Counted from the stretch's first letter, positions 27,366-36,132 are shown. The stretch: DNA of 64,000 nt from Microbacterium imperiale (GCF_017876655.1 NZ_JAGIOK010000001.1:248001-312000); one strand, 5' to 3'. The notes: generated by a model from the letters alone, not told the origin. Numbers and translations are program-made.

Positions 27366-28126
27366 TCGCCGCCGAAGGACGAGATGTCGCCGACGAGACG
27401 GGTGTGATCGGCGGGGATCGGCTCGACCGCGGCGAGGGCGATCTCGGCCGCGAACTCGGAGACGTTGTAGAGCTTGCCCGCCGACTCGCGACGCGTCGCG
27501 ATCGCGCCCGGGTTGGCACGCTCGAGGAGCGTCGCCGTGATGGTCCCCTCGATCATGTCGCCCGAGACGACGACGAATCCGATGCCGCGCTCGGAGAGCT
27601 CTTCGATGCGCTCGCGCAGCGCGTCCTCGCCGGCGCGCTTGGACAGCGCCACCGCTTCGTACTCGGGCATGGTCGGAGTGGTGCGGATGAAGTGGGCCTG
27701 GTGGCTGGTGACGAACACGACGCGCGAGCCGTCCTCGAGCAGCGGCAGTGCGGACTCGAGCGTCCCCACCTGCGCGTCGCGGTTCAGCGTGAGGGCGTAG
27801 TCCTCGGCCATTCCGCCCTCCATGCCGCCGGAGGCGTTGAGGACGAGCAGGTCGAGATGACCGAAGGTCTCGCGGACGGCGGCGAACATCTCGTCGACCG
27901 AGGCCCGATCGGTGAGGTCGGCCCCGACGACGAGGACCTCGACGCCCAGTTCGCGCAGCTCGGCCGCGAGCTTCTCGGCGCGGGGCGCCTTGTTGCGGAA
28001 GTTGATCACGACGTTCGCGCCGGCCTGCGCGAAGTAGCGCGCCGTGTCCGCACCGATGCCGCGGGAGGATCCCGTCACCAGTGCCGTGCGACCAGTGAGG
28101 GTTCCGGCGGGAAGGGGCTGAGTCAT
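27362..28126 (-). CDS. SDR-family oxidoreductase-like protein, catalytic Tyr apparently absent
   Basis: A 254-residue Rossmann-fold protein. The cofactor motif is TGSSRGIG at ~18-25 and VGADLTD occupies the usual position. A structural LNASGG replaces NNAG. The active-site helix reads YEAVALSKRAGED: four residues before the Lys is Val, not Tyr, so the classical YxxxK pair is broken. It may use another Tyr, act non-catalytically, or reduce an unusual substrate. The ATG at 28126 follows AGGAGCG. It is the first gene of a two-gene unit with the S9 peptidase and is divergent from nfeD. Confidence 0.82.
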   Translation of the reverse strand: MTQPLPAGTLTGRTALVTGSSRGIGADTARYFAQAGANVVINFRNKAPRAEKLAAELRELGVEVLVVGADLTDRASVDEMFAAVRETFGHLDLLVLNASGGMEGGMAEDYALTLNRDAQVGTLESALPLLEDGSRVVFVTSHQAHFIRTTPTMPEYEAVALSKRAGEDALRERIEELSERGIGFVVVSGDMIEGTITATLLERANPGAIATRRESAGKLYNVSEFAAEIALAAVEPIPADHTRLVGDISSFGGE

Positions 28127-28247
28127 GGGGCGCTCCTGCGAAGAAGTGGGCTCGGGGCGCGGCGGATCGCCGGCACCGCACGAGCCTATCAACCGCCCTC
28201 CGACCGCCCCCGACTGATAGATTCGGGTCAGGGACGAAGGAGCGCCG

Positions 28248-28733
28248 ATGTTGCCCGATCTCACGCAGTACCTCTGGATAGCGTGGCTCGTGCTGGCCTT
28301 GATCTTCGTGATCGTCGAGCTGCTCACGCTCGAGTTCACCTTCCTCATGCTGGCCGGGGGAACGCTCGTGGGCGGTCTCGGCGCGAACCTCCTCTCGGCA
28401 CCCTGGTGGCTCCAGGTCGGTGCTGCCGCGGCCGTCTCGGCGCTGCTGCTGTTCACCATCCGTCCCCTATTGCTGCGTCTGCTGCATCGCAGTAGTGCGC
28501 ACATCCCCACCAATGTGGATGCTCTCGCCGGCATCGGAGCACGTGTCCTCGTGCCGTTCGTCGACGGAGCCGGATCGGTCAAGCTCGACAACGGCGAGAC
28601 CTGGACGGCCCGTCTGGTCGAGGGAGAGAGAAACGCCGAGGTCGGCTCGCGCCTCGTCGTCCGCGCCGTGCGAGGTGCGACCGTCGAGGTCGCCGCCGCC
28701 GTACCGGACCCGAAGGAGAACACCCATGGTTGA
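28248..28733 (+). CDS. NfeD-like membrane protein
   Basis: A 161-residue protein. Three helices occupy residues ~8-75 (IAWLVLALIFVIVELLTLEF and others), followed by an OB-fold domain at ~85-150 (GIGARVLVPFVDGAGSVKLD). This short NfeD lacks the protease domain of long forms. NfeD proteins act with SPFH partners in membrane microdomains. The ATG has GAAGGAG before it, and TAGATT ~30 bases upstream is a plausible -10. The 3' end overlaps the SPFH gene by 8 bp, in keeping with a functional pair. Confidence 0.9.
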   Translation: MLPDLTQYLWIAWLVLALIFVIVELLTLEFTFLMLAGGTLVGGLGANLLSAPWWLQVGAAAAVSALLLFTIRPLLLRLLHRSSAHIPTNVDALAGIGARVLVPFVDGAGSVKLDNGETWTARLVEGERNAEVGSRLVVRAVRGATVEVAAAVPDPKENTHG

Positions 28734-29652
28734 CGTCGGCGCTTTCGTCGGACAGATCTTCGTGATCGTCCTGCTGGTCGTGCTCGCGATCTTCGTGATC
28801 GTCGTGCTCTTCCGCGCGATCCGCATCATTCCGCAGGCGTACGCCGGGGTGGTGGAGCGTCTGGGCCGATATCAGCGCACGCTGTCTCCCGGCCTGAACC
28901 TCCTCGTACCGTTCATCGACCGCGTCCTCCCCCTCGTCGACATGCGCGAGCAGGTCGTCTCGTTCCCGCCGCAGCCGGTGATCACCGAAGACAACCTCGT
29001 CGTCTCGATCGACACCGTCGTCTACTTCCAGGTGACGGATGCCCGCGCTGCCACCTATGAGATCAACAACTACCTCGGCGCCGTCGAGCAGCTGACGACC
29101 ACGACGCTCCGCAACGTCGTGGGCGGCCTGAATCTCGAGGAAGCCCTCACCAGCCGCGACAACATCAACGGTCAGCTGCGCGTGGTCCTCGACGAGGCGA
29201 CCGGCAAGTGGGGCATCCGCGTATCCCGCGTCGAGCTCAAGGCCATCGACCCGCCCACCTCGATCCAGGACTCGATGGAGAAGCAGATGCGGGCGGAGCG
29301 CGATCGTCGCGCCGCGATCCTCACGGCCGAGGGCTCCAAGCAGTCGCAGATCCTCGAGGCCGAGGGCCGCCGGCAGGCGGAGATCCTCAAGGCCGAGGGT
29401 GACAAGCAGGCTCAGATCCTGCGCGCGGAGGGCGAGTCGGCGGCGATCCAGTCGGTGTTCCAGGCCATCCACGACGGCAACCCCGACGACAAGCTCCTGG
29501 CGTACCAGTATCTGCAGACCCTTCCGAAGATCAGCGACAGCGCCTCCAGCAAGCTGTGGATCATCCCGAGCGAATTCACCGAGGCGTTGAAGGGGATGAG
29601 CGCCGGCTTCGCCGGTCGTCGCGACGACCGTCAGGCTCCCCCGACGCCGTGA
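28726..29652 (+). CDS. SPFH/stomatin-like membrane scaffold protein
   Basis: A 308-residue protein. One N-terminal helix (~8-30) precedes the SPFH/band 7 domain (~32-190: IIPQAYAGVVERLGRYQRTL, VDMREQVVSFPPQPV). Residues ~190-245 form a coiled coil with an obvious 11-residue repeat, AEGSKQSQILE / AEGRRQAEILK / AEGDKQAQILR. A hydrophobic C-terminal segment and polar tail follow. Such proteins form large rings in the membrane and associate with NfeD partners, encoded directly upstream with an 8-bp overlap. The next gene overlaps its stop as GTGA. Confidence 0.92.
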   Translation: MVDVGAFVGQIFVIVLLVVLAIFVIVVLFRAIRIIPQAYAGVVERLGRYQRTLSPGLNLLVPFIDRVLPLVDMREQVVSFPPQPVITEDNLVVSIDTVVYFQVTDARAATYEINNYLGAVEQLTTTTLRNVVGGLNLEEALTSRDNINGQLRVVLDEATGKWGIRVSRVELKAIDPPTSIQDSMEKQMRAERDRRAAILTAEGSKQSQILEAEGRRQAEILKAEGDKQAQILRAEGESAAIQSVFQAIHDGNPDDKLLAYQYLQTLPKISDSASSKLWIIPSEFTEALKGMSAGFAGRRDDRQAPPTP

Positions 29653-30419
29653 CCCACCCGTTCTTCGCACCCGACCGCCCACGCGTCTTCGCTCACCGCG
29701 GGTTCGTCCCGCCCGACGCGGAGGGCGTCGTCGAGAACTCCTTCGCCGCCTTCGCGGCGGCGCACGCGGCGGGAGTGCCCTACGTCGAGTCGGACTGCCA
29801 TGTGAGCGCCGACGGCACGGTCATCCTGTTCCACGACGCCGATCTCGCGCGGGTCGCGGGCGATCACCGGAGCGTGTCGGATGTCGGCGATCGCGAGCTC
29901 GAGCTGCTGATGGCCGAACGCGGCGGACTCGTCACGCTCGCTCAGGCGCTCGAGGCTTTTCCGACGCTGCGCTTCAACCTCGACGTGAAGGCCGAGGGCG
30001 CCGCCGAAGAGGTCGGACGCATCGTCGCGCCGCACGCCGACCGCGTGCTGCTCACGAGCTTCTCGGAGCGGCGTCGCGTCTCCGCGATGCGGTCGGCGTC
30101 GCGACTCGGCGGGCGTCCCGCGACCTCGGCCGGCACGACGCGCGTCGCGGCCTTCGTCGCCGCGGCCACCGTCGGTGTGCCATGGTTGATACGCCGCGCG
30201 CTGCGCGGCATCGATGCGATCCAGGTACCCGAACGACGGGGGCCGATCCGGGTCGTCTCTCCCCGCCTCATCCGCGCGGCGCATCGCGCCGGCGTCGAGG
30301 TGCACGTCTGGACCGTGAACGACGCGGACGACATGCGCCGCTTGCTGGCCGCCGGAGTGGACGGGCTGGTGACCGATCGCGTCGATCGCGCACTGGCCGT
30401 CATCAACGGTTCACGCTGA
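29649..30419 (+). CDS. Glycerophosphodiester phosphodiesterase
   Basis: A 256-residue TIM-barrel enzyme that splits glycerophosphodiesters to sn-glycerol 3-phosphate and an alcohol. The active-site blocks are AHRGF at ~15, ENSFAAF, ESDCHVSADGTVILFHDADL and, at the end, HVWTVNDADDM with GVDGLVTDRV. It has no signal peptide. The GTG at 29649 overlaps the SPFH stop as GTGA, so it is the third gene of the nfeD-SPFH operon; a link between membrane scaffold and phospholipid turnover is plausible. Start choice is supported by the overlap and by the first beta-strand. Confidence 0.9.
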   Translation: MTHPFFAPDRPRVFAHRGFVPPDAEGVVENSFAAFAAAHAAGVPYVESDCHVSADGTVILFHDADLARVAGDHRSVSDVGDRELELLMAERGGLVTLAQALEAFPTLRFNLDVKAEGAAEEVGRIVAPHADRVLLTSFSERRRVSAMRSASRLGGRPATSAGTTRVAAFVAAATVGVPWLIRRALRGIDAIQVPERRGPIRVVSPRLIRAAHRAGVEVHVWTVNDADDMRRLLAAGVDGLVTDRVDRALAVINGSR

Positions 30420-30472
30420 TATCCCGACACGCTGAACATCGGCTGTGAAACCCGGCCGAGATTCACTCATTC

Positions 30473-30498
30473 GGATGATGCACACAGCCGCGCACGTT
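30473..30498 (+). promoter_or_regulatory. Possible SigH/SigR-type promoter of rbpA
   Basis: GGATG (30473-30477) and GTT (30496-30498) are separated by 18 bases, close to the stress-sigma pattern GGAAY-N18-GTT, and lie 30 bases before the rbpA ATG. rbpA is controlled by such factors in Streptomyces. The -35 element deviates in the fourth and fifth positions. Confidence 0.35.
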
Positions 30499-30528
30499 AC
30501 AACTGATAGCCGACGAGAGGACCACACA

Positions 30529-30891
30529 ATGGCAGACCGCAGTTTGCGCGGCATCCGACTCGGCGCCTCGAGCCTACAGAGCGAAGAGGGCGTCGTCTTC
30601 CACGACCGGATCAACCACACGTACGTGTGCTCGCGCTGTGCGCACGAGACCGTCATGACGTTCGCGGCCGACGCCGAAGCGCCCGAGACCTGGGAATGCC
30701 GCGCGTGCGGCGCCGAGGCTCTGCTGCGCGTGGGCGAGGGCCTCGTCGAGGTCGACCACTCGGGCGACAAGGCCGCCCGCACCCACTGGGACATGCTGCT
30801 GGAGCGTCGGACGATCCCCGAGCTCGAAGAGCTCCTCGAGGAGCGTCTCGCCATGCTCCGGGAGCGCCGCGGTTCGCGCCTCAGCGCCTGA
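30529..30891 (+). CDS. rbpA: RNA polymerase-binding protein RbpA
   Basis: A 120-residue actinobacterial transcription factor that binds the primary sigma factor and stabilises the open complex. The zinc-ribbon core uses Cys34, Cys37, Cys57 and Cys60 (CSRC and CRAC). A basic linker and the C-terminal sigma-interacting helix follow (HWDMLLERRTIPELEELLEE, within ~87-106). GAGAGGA precedes the ATG at 30529. All four zinc ligands and the normal length are present, so the protein should be functional. A bidirectional terminator separates it from lnt. Confidence 0.96.
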   Translation: MADRSLRGIRLGASSLQSEEGVVFHDRINHTYVCSRCAHETVMTFAADAEAPETWECRACGAEALLRVGEGLVEVDHSGDKAARTHWDMLLERRTIPELEELLEERLAMLRERRGSRLSA

Positions 30892-30909
30892 GCTTCCCGC
30901 TCCGCGCCC

Positions 30910-30942
30910 ACAGTGCCGGCTCCTTCGGGGGGCCGGCACTGT
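30910..30942. terminator. Bidirectional terminator between rbpA and lnt
   Basis: ACAGTGCCGGC (30910-30920) pairs perfectly with GCCGGCACTGT (30932-30942) around an 11-base loop; CGTTTCA follows. It is placed between the two convergent stop codons. Confidence 0.85.
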
Positions 30943-30946
30943 CGTT

Positions 30947-32485
30947 TCACCGGCGCCGCTTGATTCCGGCGATGAGGCCGATCACGACGAGCGCTGCAGC
31001 ACTCCCCCACCCGAGGACGACCTGCACCGCTCCCCCGAGCACCACGGCCGGCGTGAGCCCGGTCCGCAGCGGCACGTCGGTGATCATCGCTCCGGCTTCG
31101 GCGGCGGGCAGCCCGTCGAGCTCTTTTCCGTCCGGTGCGATCACCTGGCTCGTGCCCACTGTCGAGATGTTGACGACCGAGCGTCCGGTCTCGATCGCGC
31201 GCATCCGCGCGAAGGCGAGCTGCTGAAGATTCTCGTCGGTGTCACGGAAGTCGGCATTGTTCGTCTGGAACACGTAGACCTGGGCGCCCTCACGTGCCCC
31301 CGCCCAGATCACGTCGTCGTACAGCACGTCGAAGCAGATGGCGAGGCCGAGCCCCACGCCGTCGACGTCGATGAAGGGCGGGTTGGTCCCCGGTGTGTAC
31401 TCGCGCTGGATCAGACCGATCAGATCGGGCACGATCATCTCGAAGAACCAGCGGTCTGGCACGTACTCGCCCATCGGCACCGGCCGGGACTTGTCGTGGA
31501 TCGCGACCGGGTTGTCGGCCCCGGCGCGCCACAGCATGGAGGTGTTGAAGCTGTTCTCGCCGCGCGTCGTCGCCGCGTTGACCAGCAGGGGCGCCTCGAC
31601 GCGCTCCGAGAGGCGGTCGAGGGCACGAGCGACCGACGCGTTGGCCAACGGATCGGCATCGATACCGCCCTCGGGCCACACGAGCAGATCCATCGGCTCG
31701 TCGATGATCGCCTCGGTCGCCTCGAGCTGCGCCCGGAACACGCCGTACGGCTCGCGATCGTCGAAGTAGCCCGCGGGGCCGTTTCCCTGCACCGAGCCGA
31801 TGCGATACGTGCCCGCGTCCGCCGTCGGGAACGCCGGGGTCACGACCAGGACGACGATGACAGCGAGGGCGGGAAGGGCCGTGCGCAACTCACGCCACCG
31901 ACCGGCGCGGCCCCACTCGATGCCGGCCGCTGCGACGAAGACCATGAGGAAGGTCAGCCCCGAGACGCCCGTCCATGACGCGATGTGGGCGAGGGGGCTC
32001 TCGGACTGACTCATCCCGATCCGCCCCCACGGGAAGCCGGTGTACGGCCAGGAGCCCATGAACAGTTCTCGGGCGGTCCACAACCCCGCCACGAGGGCCG
32101 GCAGCGCGACGAAGCGCCCCCACCACCCCGGCGCGACCCGCGGGAGCCAGCGGTAGGCCAGTGCGATCGGGATGGAGCCGAGAGCCATGAACAGGGTCTC
32201 GATCCCGGCCAGACCGAACCACGGCAGAGGCCCGAGGTATCGGGTGATCCAGGAAATGTGGATGAAGTAGAACGAAGCGCCGAACACGGCGCCGACGGCG
32301 ACCGCCCCGCCCACCGACCGACCGACGAGCCCGACGAGTGAGAACGCCACACCGACGAAGGCGAGCGGCCACCAGCCGATGTCGGGGAACGCGGCGTCGA
32401 GCACGGCACCACCCACGAGCGCGGCGACGAGCGCCAGCCACAGCGGGATGAGAGGGCGCGAGCGGGCCCCGGGCGAATCGGCCAC
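30947..32485 (-). CDS. lnt: Apolipoprotein N-acyltransferase
   Basis: A 512-residue enzyme that N-acylates the lipid-modified cysteine of lipoproteins. The first ~200 residues hold about six membrane helices; the nitrilase-like domain is external. The catalytic triad is seen as Glu272 (LLVWPEGG), Lys332 (HDKSRPVPMGEYVP) and Cys384 (LAICFDVLYDD). A last helix precedes the basic C-terminus KRRR. The GTG at 32485 is chosen because TAGGCT lies seven bases before it, overlapping the helY stop, and it gives the normal length. No fused or adjacent dolichol-phosphate mannose synthase is seen, unlike in mycobacteria. Confidence 0.92.
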   Translation of the reverse strand: MADSPGARSRPLIPLWLALVAALVGGAVLDAAFPDIGWWPLAFVGVAFSLVGLVGRSVGGAVAVGAVFGASFYFIHISWITRYLGPLPWFGLAGIETLFMALGSIPIALAYRWLPRVAPGWWGRFVALPALVAGLWTARELFMGSWPYTGFPWGRIGMSQSESPLAHIASWTGVSGLTFLMVFVAAAGIEWGRAGRWRELRTALPALAVIVVLVVTPAFPTADAGTYRIGSVQGNGPAGYFDDREPYGVFRAQLEATEAIIDEPMDLLVWPEGGIDADPLANASVARALDRLSERVEAPLLVNAATTRGENSFNTSMLWRAGADNPVAIHDKSRPVPMGEYVPDRWFFEMIVPDLIGLIQREYTPGTNPPFIDVDGVGLGLAICFDVLYDDVIWAGAREGAQVYVFQTNNADFRDTDENLQQLAFARMRAIETGRSVVNISTVGTSQVIAPDGKELDGLPAAEAGAMITDVPLRTGLTPAVVLGGAVQVVLGWGSAAALVVIGLIAGIKRRR

Positions 32486-32492
32486 GGTGTCG

Positions 32493-32498
32493 AGCCTA
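32493..32498 (-). promoter_or_regulatory. -10 hexamer of lnt, inside the helY stop
   Basis: On the minus strand TAGGCT precedes the lnt GTG by seven bases and includes the helY TAG stop codon. It would give lnt its own leaderless transcript besides read-through from helY. Confidence 0.45.
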
Positions 32499-34970
32499 AA
32501 CGCCGGAGTATGAGACGATGCCGCGTCGCACCGCCTCGAGCGCGGCCCGGGCGGTACGCGCCACAGGCCCGTCCGCGACCAGCGAGAGCTGGTCGAGCAG
32601 GTCGATCGTCTGCTTCGCCCAGCGGACGAAGTCACCGGCGGCCATATCCGCCTCGACGAGTACGCGGTCGAGCATGGCCCCCCGCGCCCAGGAGTGCATC
32701 GCGCCCGCCAAGCCGGTCGCGACGGGCTCGGACCCGGGCAGCTGGTGGTCGCGTTCGAGATCGTCCAGCACCGCCCACAGTTCCTGGGTGGCAGACAGGG
32801 CGGTGCGGAACGCGCCGCGCGGTAGCCCGTACTCGCCCGGCCCGTCGCCTTCGCGACGCGGTTCGTAGACCAGCGAGCAGGCGAGCGCGGCCATGCCCGC
32901 CGGATCGAGGTCGCGCCACAGTCCCCGCCGCAGCGCTTCGGCGACGAGCAGATCGCGTTCGCCGTAGATGCGCCGCATGGTCGCGCCGGCCGGCGTCAGC
33001 GAGGTCGCGCCGTCCTCATCGATCCGGACGTATTCGAGCGCCGCGAGGACGTCGACGACGCGGTCGAACACCCGGGCCACGGTCCCCGTGCGGGTGTCGA
33101 TCTGCTGCCGCAGCTTCTCGACGTCGCGCCGCAAGCGCCAGTAGCGTTCGGCCCACCGCGCGTGGTGCTCGCGGTCGGGGCAGCCGTGGCATGGATGCCG
33201 CTGCATCCGGCGCCGCAGGAGCGCGAGCTCGTCCTGCCGACGCTGGCGCACCCGGGCCGGGGCGGTGCGGTCGTTGCGGTTGAGCTTCTCGAGGTCGCTC
33301 AACTCGCGACGGATGCCGGAGTACTCGGCGAAGTCGCCCCGGTCGCAGGTCATGGAACGGGCGTACCCCTCGAGGGTCTGCTCCTTGTCGCGCACCTGAC
33401 GGGCGAGACCGACCACCGACCGGTCGGCCTGGAACTGCGCGAACGAGGACTCCAGCACTTCCCGGGCCCGCTCCCGCCCGAACCGGTCGATGAGGTTCAC
33501 CGCCATGTTGTAGGTGGGCCGGAAGCTCGAATTCAGCGGGTAGGTGCGGCGCGAGGCGAGAGCTGCCACCGCCTGCGGGTCGAGCGCCTCACTCCACTGG
33601 ATGACGGCATGCCCCTCGACATCGATGCCCCGTCGCCCGGCGCGACCGGTGAGCTGGGTGTACTCCCCCGACGTGATCGCGACGCGGGCTTCGCCGTTGA
33701 ACTTCTCGAGCTTCTCGAGCACGACGGTGCGCGCCGGCATGTTGATGCCGAGAGCGAGCGTCTCGGTGGCGAACACCACCTTCACGAGCTTGCGCTGGAA
33801 CAGCTCCTCGACCACCTCCTTGAAGGCGGGCAGCAGGCCGGCGTGGTGCGCCGCCACACCCCGCTCGAGGTTCTCGCGCCACTCCCAGAAACCGAGAACC
33901 GCGAGATCCTCCTCCGCCAGCGCGCGCGTGCGCCGCTCGACGACCTCGCGGATCTCGTCGCGCTCCTCGGGCGTCGTCAGCCGCACCCGCGAACGTCGCA
34001 GCTGTTGGACGGCTCCATCGCAACCCGCCCGGCTGAAGATGAAGAAGATCGCAGGCAGAAGATTCGCGCGGGCGAGGAGGCCGACAACATCCGGCCGGTC
34101 CAAGCGCTCCATCCGCTGCATGCCGCCCGGACGCGGCGCGTTCCGGTCGCGCCGCTGACCGCGGTGCGCCTCTCGCCCGCCCCCGGAGCGATAGCCCTGC
34201 GTCCGGCGGTCGCGGTCGGAGCGCGGACCCTGCGGCGACCGAAGCCGCATGAGCTCCTGATTGACCCGGGCCGTGGCGACGCCGGCGCGATCGTCGAAGA
34301 GCGGCAGGAGGTCGCCCCGCACCAGGACATGCTGCTCGAGGGGAACGGGCCGGATCTCGGATACGACGACCGCCGTGTCACCGCGCACCGTGTCGAGCCA
34401 GTCGCCGAACTCCTCGGCGTTGGACACCGTCGCCGACAGCGCGACCATCCGCACCGAGCGATGGAGGTGGATGATGACCTCTTCCCACACCGCCCCGCGG
34501 AAGCGGTCGGCGAGGTAGTGCACTTCGTCCATCACGACGTATCGCAGGCCGCGAAGAGCCGGGGAGTCCGCGTACAACATGTTCCGCAGCACCTCAGTCG
34601 TCATCACGACGATGCGGGCGTTGCCGTTGATGTTCGTGTCGCCGGTGAGCAGCCCGACCTCGTCGGGCCCGTAGACGTCCACGAGCTCGCGGAACTTCTG
34701 GTTCGACAGCGCCTTCATGGGCGTCGTGTAGAACGCCTTCGCGTCGGGCTCGCGCATGGCCAGGTGCATCGCGAACTCGCCGACGATGGTCTTCCCCGCG
34801 CCGGTGGGAGCCGCCACCAGAACGCTGCGCCCATCCTCGAGGGCCTGACATCCGGCGATCTGGAACGGGTCGAGCGAGAAGCGCTGATTCTCTGCGAAGG
34901 CGGATGTCAGCGGATGCGCACGGGCCGACTGCGCGGCCATATACCGTTCGGCGGGGCTCGGGCCGCTCAC
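32496..34970 (-). CDS. helY: Ski2-like superfamily 2 RNA helicase HelY
   Basis: An 824-residue DExH helicase. Walker A is APTGAGKT at 54-61 and the box II DEVH is at 148-151. The second RecA domain includes LALGINMPARTVV and QLTGRAGRRGID. Between the domains lies an Arg/Gly-rich low-complexity insert (~245-300; DRRTQGYRSGGGREAHRGQR). The C-terminal DSHCT-type region has a CHGC cysteine pair (RHPCHGCPDREHH). The GTG at 34970 overlaps the tatC stop as GTGA. Its RNA role in actinobacteria is little known. Position behind tatAC and pafBC is the classical actinobacterial order. Confidence 0.94.
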   Translation of the reverse strand: MSGPSPAERYMAAQSARAHPLTSAFAENQRFSLDPFQIAGCQALEDGRSVLVAAPTGAGKTIVGEFAMHLAMREPDAKAFYTTPMKALSNQKFRELVDVYGPDEVGLLTGDTNINGNARIVVMTTEVLRNMLYADSPALRGLRYVVMDEVHYLADRFRGAVWEEVIIHLHRSVRMVALSATVSNAEEFGDWLDTVRGDTAVVVSEIRPVPLEQHVLVRGDLLPLFDDRAGVATARVNQELMRLRSPQGPRSDRDRRTQGYRSGGGREAHRGQRRDRNAPRPGGMQRMERLDRPDVVGLLARANLLPAIFFIFSRAGCDGAVQQLRRSRVRLTTPEERDEIREVVERRTRALAEEDLAVLGFWEWRENLERGVAAHHAGLLPAFKEVVEELFQRKLVKVVFATETLALGINMPARTVVLEKLEKFNGEARVAITSGEYTQLTGRAGRRGIDVEGHAVIQWSEALDPQAVAALASRRTYPLNSSFRPTYNMAVNLIDRFGRERAREVLESSFAQFQADRSVVGLARQVRDKEQTLEGYARSMTCDRGDFAEYSGIRRELSDLEKLNRNDRTAPARVRQRRQDELALLRRRMQRHPCHGCPDREHHARWAERYWRLRRDVEKLRQQIDTRTGTVARVFDRVVDVLAALEYVRIDEDGATSLTPAGATMRRIYGERDLLVAEALRRGLWRDLDPAGMAALACSLVYEPRREGDGPGEYGLPRGAFRTALSATQELWAVLDDLERDHQLPGSEPVATGLAGAMHSWARGAMLDRVLVEADMAAGDFVRWAKQTIDLLDQLSLVADGPVARTARAALEAVRRGIVSYSGV

Positions 34971-35806
34971 GGGATCGGATCCGTCGTCGGCATCGGCCCC
35001 GGAACCGTGAGCTCGGGCGCACGCCGCGAACGGCGGAAGTCGAGCAGCAACGACAGACCCGCCGCCGCGAAGTAGAGGACGGTGAGGATCGCCGCGAGCA
35101 TGAGCATGCTGACGATGTCGGCGGCCGGGGTCGCCAGACCCGAGAAGATCACGGCGACCAGGATCGCGACGCGCCAGCCCTTCAGGATCGCCTTGCCGCT
35201 CATGATGCCGGCGAAGTTCAGGGCGACGAGGAACACCGGGATGACGAAGGCGATGCCGACCACGAGGAGCAGCTTGAACACGAAGTCGTAGTAGTACTTG
35301 CCCTCGTAGAAGTTCGCGGACGACTCGGGCGAGAACGTCGCCATGATCTCGACGATGTGGGGCATGACGAGCCAGCCGGTGAGCACGCCCGCGAAGAAGA
35401 GCGGCACCGCCGCCGAGACGAAACCGACGGTGTAGCGAACCTCTTTACGGGTCAGACCGGGCATCAGGAACGCCCAGATCTGCCACAACCAGATCGGTGC
35501 CGAGAGGATGATGCCGACCGAGAACGAGATGCGCAGGCGCATGTCGAACGGCCCGGTGATCGTCGAGTACATGAGCTTGACGGCCTCGCCGTCACCGCGC
35601 TGCTCGGCGACGAGCCGGATGGGCTCGGTCATGGCCCAGATGATCCAGTCGGTGAGGAAGAAGGACGCGACCATCGAGGCGACCAGGGCGATCGCCGCGA
35701 TGATGAGGCGCCGCCGCAGCTCGATGAGGTGCTGCCCGAGGGACATGCGCTTGTCGCGCCGGGGGCCGCCCTCCGCCCCTGAGCGCGTGCGCTCAGCTGT
35801 GACCAC
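34967..35806 (-). CDS. tatC: Sec-independent translocase subunit TatC
   Basis: A 279-residue, six-helix receptor of the twin-arginine pathway that recognises RR signal peptides of folded proteins. Family marks are SLGQHLIELRRRLIIAA at the N-terminus, PFDMRLRISFSVGI, WQIWAFLMPGLTRKE, and the late VIFSGLATPAADIVSML. The GTG at 35806 lies seven bases after the tatA stop; an internal ATG (Met21) just before SLGQHL is an alternative. The gene is coupled to helY by GTGA. TatB is not encoded here. Confidence 0.95.
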   Translation of the reverse strand: MVTAERTRSGAEGGPRRDKRMSLGQHLIELRRRLIIAAIALVASMVASFFLTDWIIWAMTEPIRLVAEQRGDGEAVKLMYSTITGPFDMRLRISFSVGIILSAPIWLWQIWAFLMPGLTRKEVRYTVGFVSAAVPLFFAGVLTGWLVMPHIVEIMATFSPESSANFYEGKYYYDFVFKLLLVVGIAFVIPVFLVALNFAGIMSGKAILKGWRVAILVAVIFSGLATPAADIVSMLMLAAILTVLYFAAAGLSLLLDFRRSRRAPELTVPGPMPTTDPIP

Positions 35807-35812
35807 GCGGGG

Positions 35813-36061
35813 CTACGGAGTGGGCGCGGCGGGACCGCTCTTCGGGTCCGCCGGCTTATCGCTCGGCGTGGAGTCGACCGTCGCAGGCGCCGTCGTTCCG
35901 GCGGAGGCGTCGTCTTCCTTCATGGCCTTCAGCTCACCCTTGAAGATGCGGGCGGACTGGCCCATGCTCTTCGCCAGCGCCGGCAGCTTGGCCGCGCCGA
36001 ACAGCAGCAGGATGACGATGAGTAGGACCCACAGGTGCGGCCCTGCGAAAAGATTGCCCAT
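35813..36061 (-). CDS. tatA: Twin-arginine translocase subunit TatA
   Basis: An 82-residue protein: a single N-terminal helix (HLWVLLIVILLLFGAAKLP), the hinge Gly, an amphipathic helix (ALAKSMGQSARIFKGELKAM) and an acidic/Ala-Pro tail. TatA multimers form the protein-conducting site with TatC, encoded next. GAGGAG precedes the ATG at 36061, and a TAGACT -10 lies some 30 bases further upstream, suggesting an independent promoter after pafC. Confidence 0.95.
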   Translation of the reverse strand: MGNLFAGPHLWVLLIVILLLFGAAKLPALAKSMGQSARIFKGELKAMKEDDASAGTTAPATVDSTPSDKPADPKSGPAAPTP

Positions 36062-36132
36062 AGCGTCTCCTCGTCGCTCGTTTCGCCCAGTCTAACCCGG
36101 GCATCCGGAGAGGCAGCCGGACGCGCACGTGA

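Noticed and set aside
30441..30489. Inverted repeat GGCTGTG/CACAGCC before rbpA
   Set aside because: Seven-base arms with 35 bases between are expected by chance in this composition; not reported as an operator.
33162..35075. A 637-codon plus-strand frame opposite helY
   Set aside because: Composition typical of antisense to a GC-rich gene, no motif, and fully covered by helY on the other strand.
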